A DNA stretch of 5,508 nucleotides from Bacteroidales bacterium (GTDB lineage Bacteria > Bacteroidota > Bacteroidia > Bacteroidales > VadinHA17), in contig PMEC01000049.1 of assembly GCA_003155705.1 (NCBI GenBank), positions 1-5,508 on the forward strand, given 5' to 3'. The position numbers and the translations under genes were made by a program. The notes under the pieces are model-generated. The model saw only the letters and a program-made list of their open reading frames with translations, was not told where the DNA came from and did not search any database. Position 1 is the stretch's first letter. Every line of letters starts with the position of its first letter. Shown here one piece after another: positions 4,469 to 5,508 of the stretch.

Positions 4469-5508
4469 ATGGCAAGTCTCAAGCTTTTACTGGGCATGAT
4501 CCCGGCTACTTCTAAAATTGAGCAGGATGAAAAAGCTCTTATTGCTGAATTTGAAAAACTGCAGGCTTTTTCCGGTTCTGAACAATTGGCAAGGTACAAT
4601 GAACTGAATGATCTGATTCATTCTTCAGATTTCATTCAGAAAAGAAAAGAGATTGAAACTCTGCAGTACAAAGGTTCTGAAGAGTTCGCAAAAGAAAAGG
4701 AATTCTTATCCATGAAAAAGGCTAAAGATATTGTCCTTTACTTCAAAACCATTGACAGTCCGGCATTGAAGAAATTCAATGAGCTCGATGGCTCAGATAA
4801 GATAACCAAATTTGAAGAACTTCAAAAACTCGTCCAGTCGGCTGAATTCAAAGAAAAAAGCAGGTCAAAAGAATTTAAGGAAAGTGATGAATATAAAAGC
4901 CTTCAGGAATTTAACCAGCTTAAAGGGAATCCGGAGATTAAGGATTATTATAAGTTTAAAGGTTCAAAAGAACTCGCTAATTTTAAAAATATTGACGGAT
5001 CAACCAGGTTGTCAAGATATAACGAGCTGAAAGAATACACCGCTTCTAAAGAGTTCGCTGAAAAGAAAGCCTATCTTCTCGATAAAAAGCGGTTTGAAAA
5101 ATCCGAAATGTTCAAGGAAGTGGAAGAGTATGAAAAACTTAAGAAAAGCGAGGATATTATCTGGTTTTTTAAAGTCAAAGATTCCAATAAATTTGATGTT
5201 TTGAAGCACCGGGAGCTGACCTTTAGTGATGAATTTGACAAGGAAAAGCTTGATGCCAAAAAATGGCTTACCAACTATTATTGGGGAGAAAAACTTCTTA
5301 AGGACAGATATTCTGTTGAATCTGATCTTCAATTCTATACTGAAAAAGAAAATTTCCAGCTGGGAAACAGTTTTTTAAAGATCATTACCAAACCCCAGAA
5401 AATTGATGGTAAAGTGTGGTCTGTTGCCCATGGATTCAATCCGAAAGAATTTAGCTACACATCCGGTATTATTAATTCAGGAACCAGTTTCAGACAGAAA
5501 TATGGTGT
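4469..5508 (+). CDS. Repeat-containing GH16-type (concanavalin-like) protein, 3' end outside the window
   Basis: The frame is open from the ATG at 4469 to the window end, giving 346 residues without a stop. It is the first in-frame ATG after a TGA at 4406-4408. Residues 1-34 are a lead-in with no clear signal peptide or lipobox cysteine. Residues 35-248 are three diverged repeats of about 70 residues, very rich in Lys, Glu, Phe and Ser and probably helical. From residue 249 the sequence switches to the start of a glycoside hydrolase family 16-like beta-sandwich: LTFSDEFDKEKLDAKKW (250-266), DLQFYTEKENFQLGNSFLKI (286-305) and FSYTSGIINSGTSFRQKYG (328-346). These match the opening strands of GH16 glucanases (SDEFDG..LD..KW, LQYYT, YTSGRI). 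The catalytic ExDxxE segment would lie beyond the window, so enzyme activity cannot be judged. GH16 members cleave beta-glucans and galactans such as laminarin, agar or carrageenan; the substrate here is unknown. A non-catalytic lectin-like role remains possible. Confidence 0.85.
   Translation, partial: MASLKLLLGMIPATSKIEQDEKALIAEFEKLQAFSGSEQLARYNELNDLIHSSDFIQKRKEIETLQYKGSEEFAKEKEFLSMKKAKDIVLYFKTIDSPALKKFNELDGSDKITKFEELQKLVQSAEFKEKSRSKEFKESDEYKSLQEFNQLKGNPEIKDYYKFKGSKELANFKNIDGSTRLSRYNELKEYTASKEFAEKKAYLLDKKRFEKSEMFKEVEEYEKLKKSEDIIWFFKVKDSNKFDVLKHRELTFSDEFDKEKLDAKKWLTNYYWGEKLLKDRYSVESDLQFYTEKENFQLGNSFLKIITKPQKIDGKVWSVAHGFNPKEFSYTSGIINSGTSFRQKYG
4571..5212 (+). repeat. Three tandem protein repeats of about 70 residues in the GH16-type gene
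   Basis: Repeat 1 spans residues 35-106 (4571-4786), repeat 2 residues 107-175 (4787-4993) and repeat 3 residues 176-248 (4994-5212). Each opens with a gapless 21-residue block: SGSEQLARYNEL, DGSDKITKFEEL and DGSTRLSRYNEL, ending in S-S-D-F, S-A-E-F and S-K-E-F. Each also closes with a gapless block of about 34 residues of the form S-(E/D)-x-(F/Y)...(L/I)...(Y/F)(F/Y)K...S..(L/F)..(F/L). Repeat 2 is a few residues shorter in the middle. The similarity is at protein level only, so the duplication is old. I do not recognise the repeat as a named domain. Confidence 0.8.

Noticed and set aside
4812..5030. Plus-strand frame of 72 residues overlapping the repeat region
   Set aside because: It is a shifted frame of the real coding sequence, with a Lys/Asn/Ser-rich composition, no motifs and no start signal of its own.
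5012..5332. Minus-strand frames within the GH16-type gene, rich in Phe, Leu and Lys
   Set aside because: The plus strand here encodes clear repeats and GH16-type motifs. The antisense frames are by-products of its Lys/Glu-rich codons.
1..5508. tRNA, rRNA, CRISPR array, insertion sequence or attachment site
   Set aside because: I saw no cloverleaf sequence, regularly spaced identical repeats, transposase motif or terminal inverted repeats on either strand.

Overview
The window looks like a chromosomal segment of a Bacteroidota bacterium. The reasons are an AT-rich composition, a near-absence of Shine-Dalgarno sequences, several perfect copies of the Bacteroidota -7 promoter element (TAnnTTTG, often followed by C), and gene families typical of that phylum: a LiaF-like protein with a LytS/LytTR pair, and a GH16-type protein with an unusual N-terminus. 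The genus cannot be fixed from the sequence; a marine or environmental Bacteroidales/Marinilabiliales-type organism is only a guess.

Layout. Bases 1-177 are non-coding and appear to hold divergent promoters. One points right into an envelope-sensing operon; the other points left to a gene outside the window. Bases 178-3205 carry four same-strand genes: a small four-helix membrane protein, a LiaF-like protein with a related membrane half plus a glycine-turn beta domain, a LytS-type sensor histidine kinase, and a LytTR response regulator. The first three genes are tightly spaced. The regulator follows an AT-rich 79-base gap with a repeated palindrome. Its stop codon overlaps the stop of a convergent yidD gene (3202-3510, minus strand) on a shared CTAG. 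A YugP-type membrane zinc metallopeptidase follows at 3642-4319, preceded by a textbook AGGAGG ribosome site that is unusual for this phylum. From 4469 to the window end runs an incomplete gene with an N-terminal region of three diverged repeats of about 70 residues, joined directly to the start of a GH16-type (concanavalin-like) domain.

How the genes fit together. By analogy with the Firmicute LiaFSR system, the LiaF-like protein probably modulates the kinase in response to envelope stress. Here the kinase and regulator are of the LytS/LytTR class rather than the NarL-like class. yidD supports membrane-protein insertion and the YugP-like protein is a probable membrane protease, so the window has a loose envelope theme. 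No link between the operon and the GH16-type gene is shown by the sequence. The least explained object is the repeat-GH16 fusion protein, which also lacks a recognisable signal peptide.
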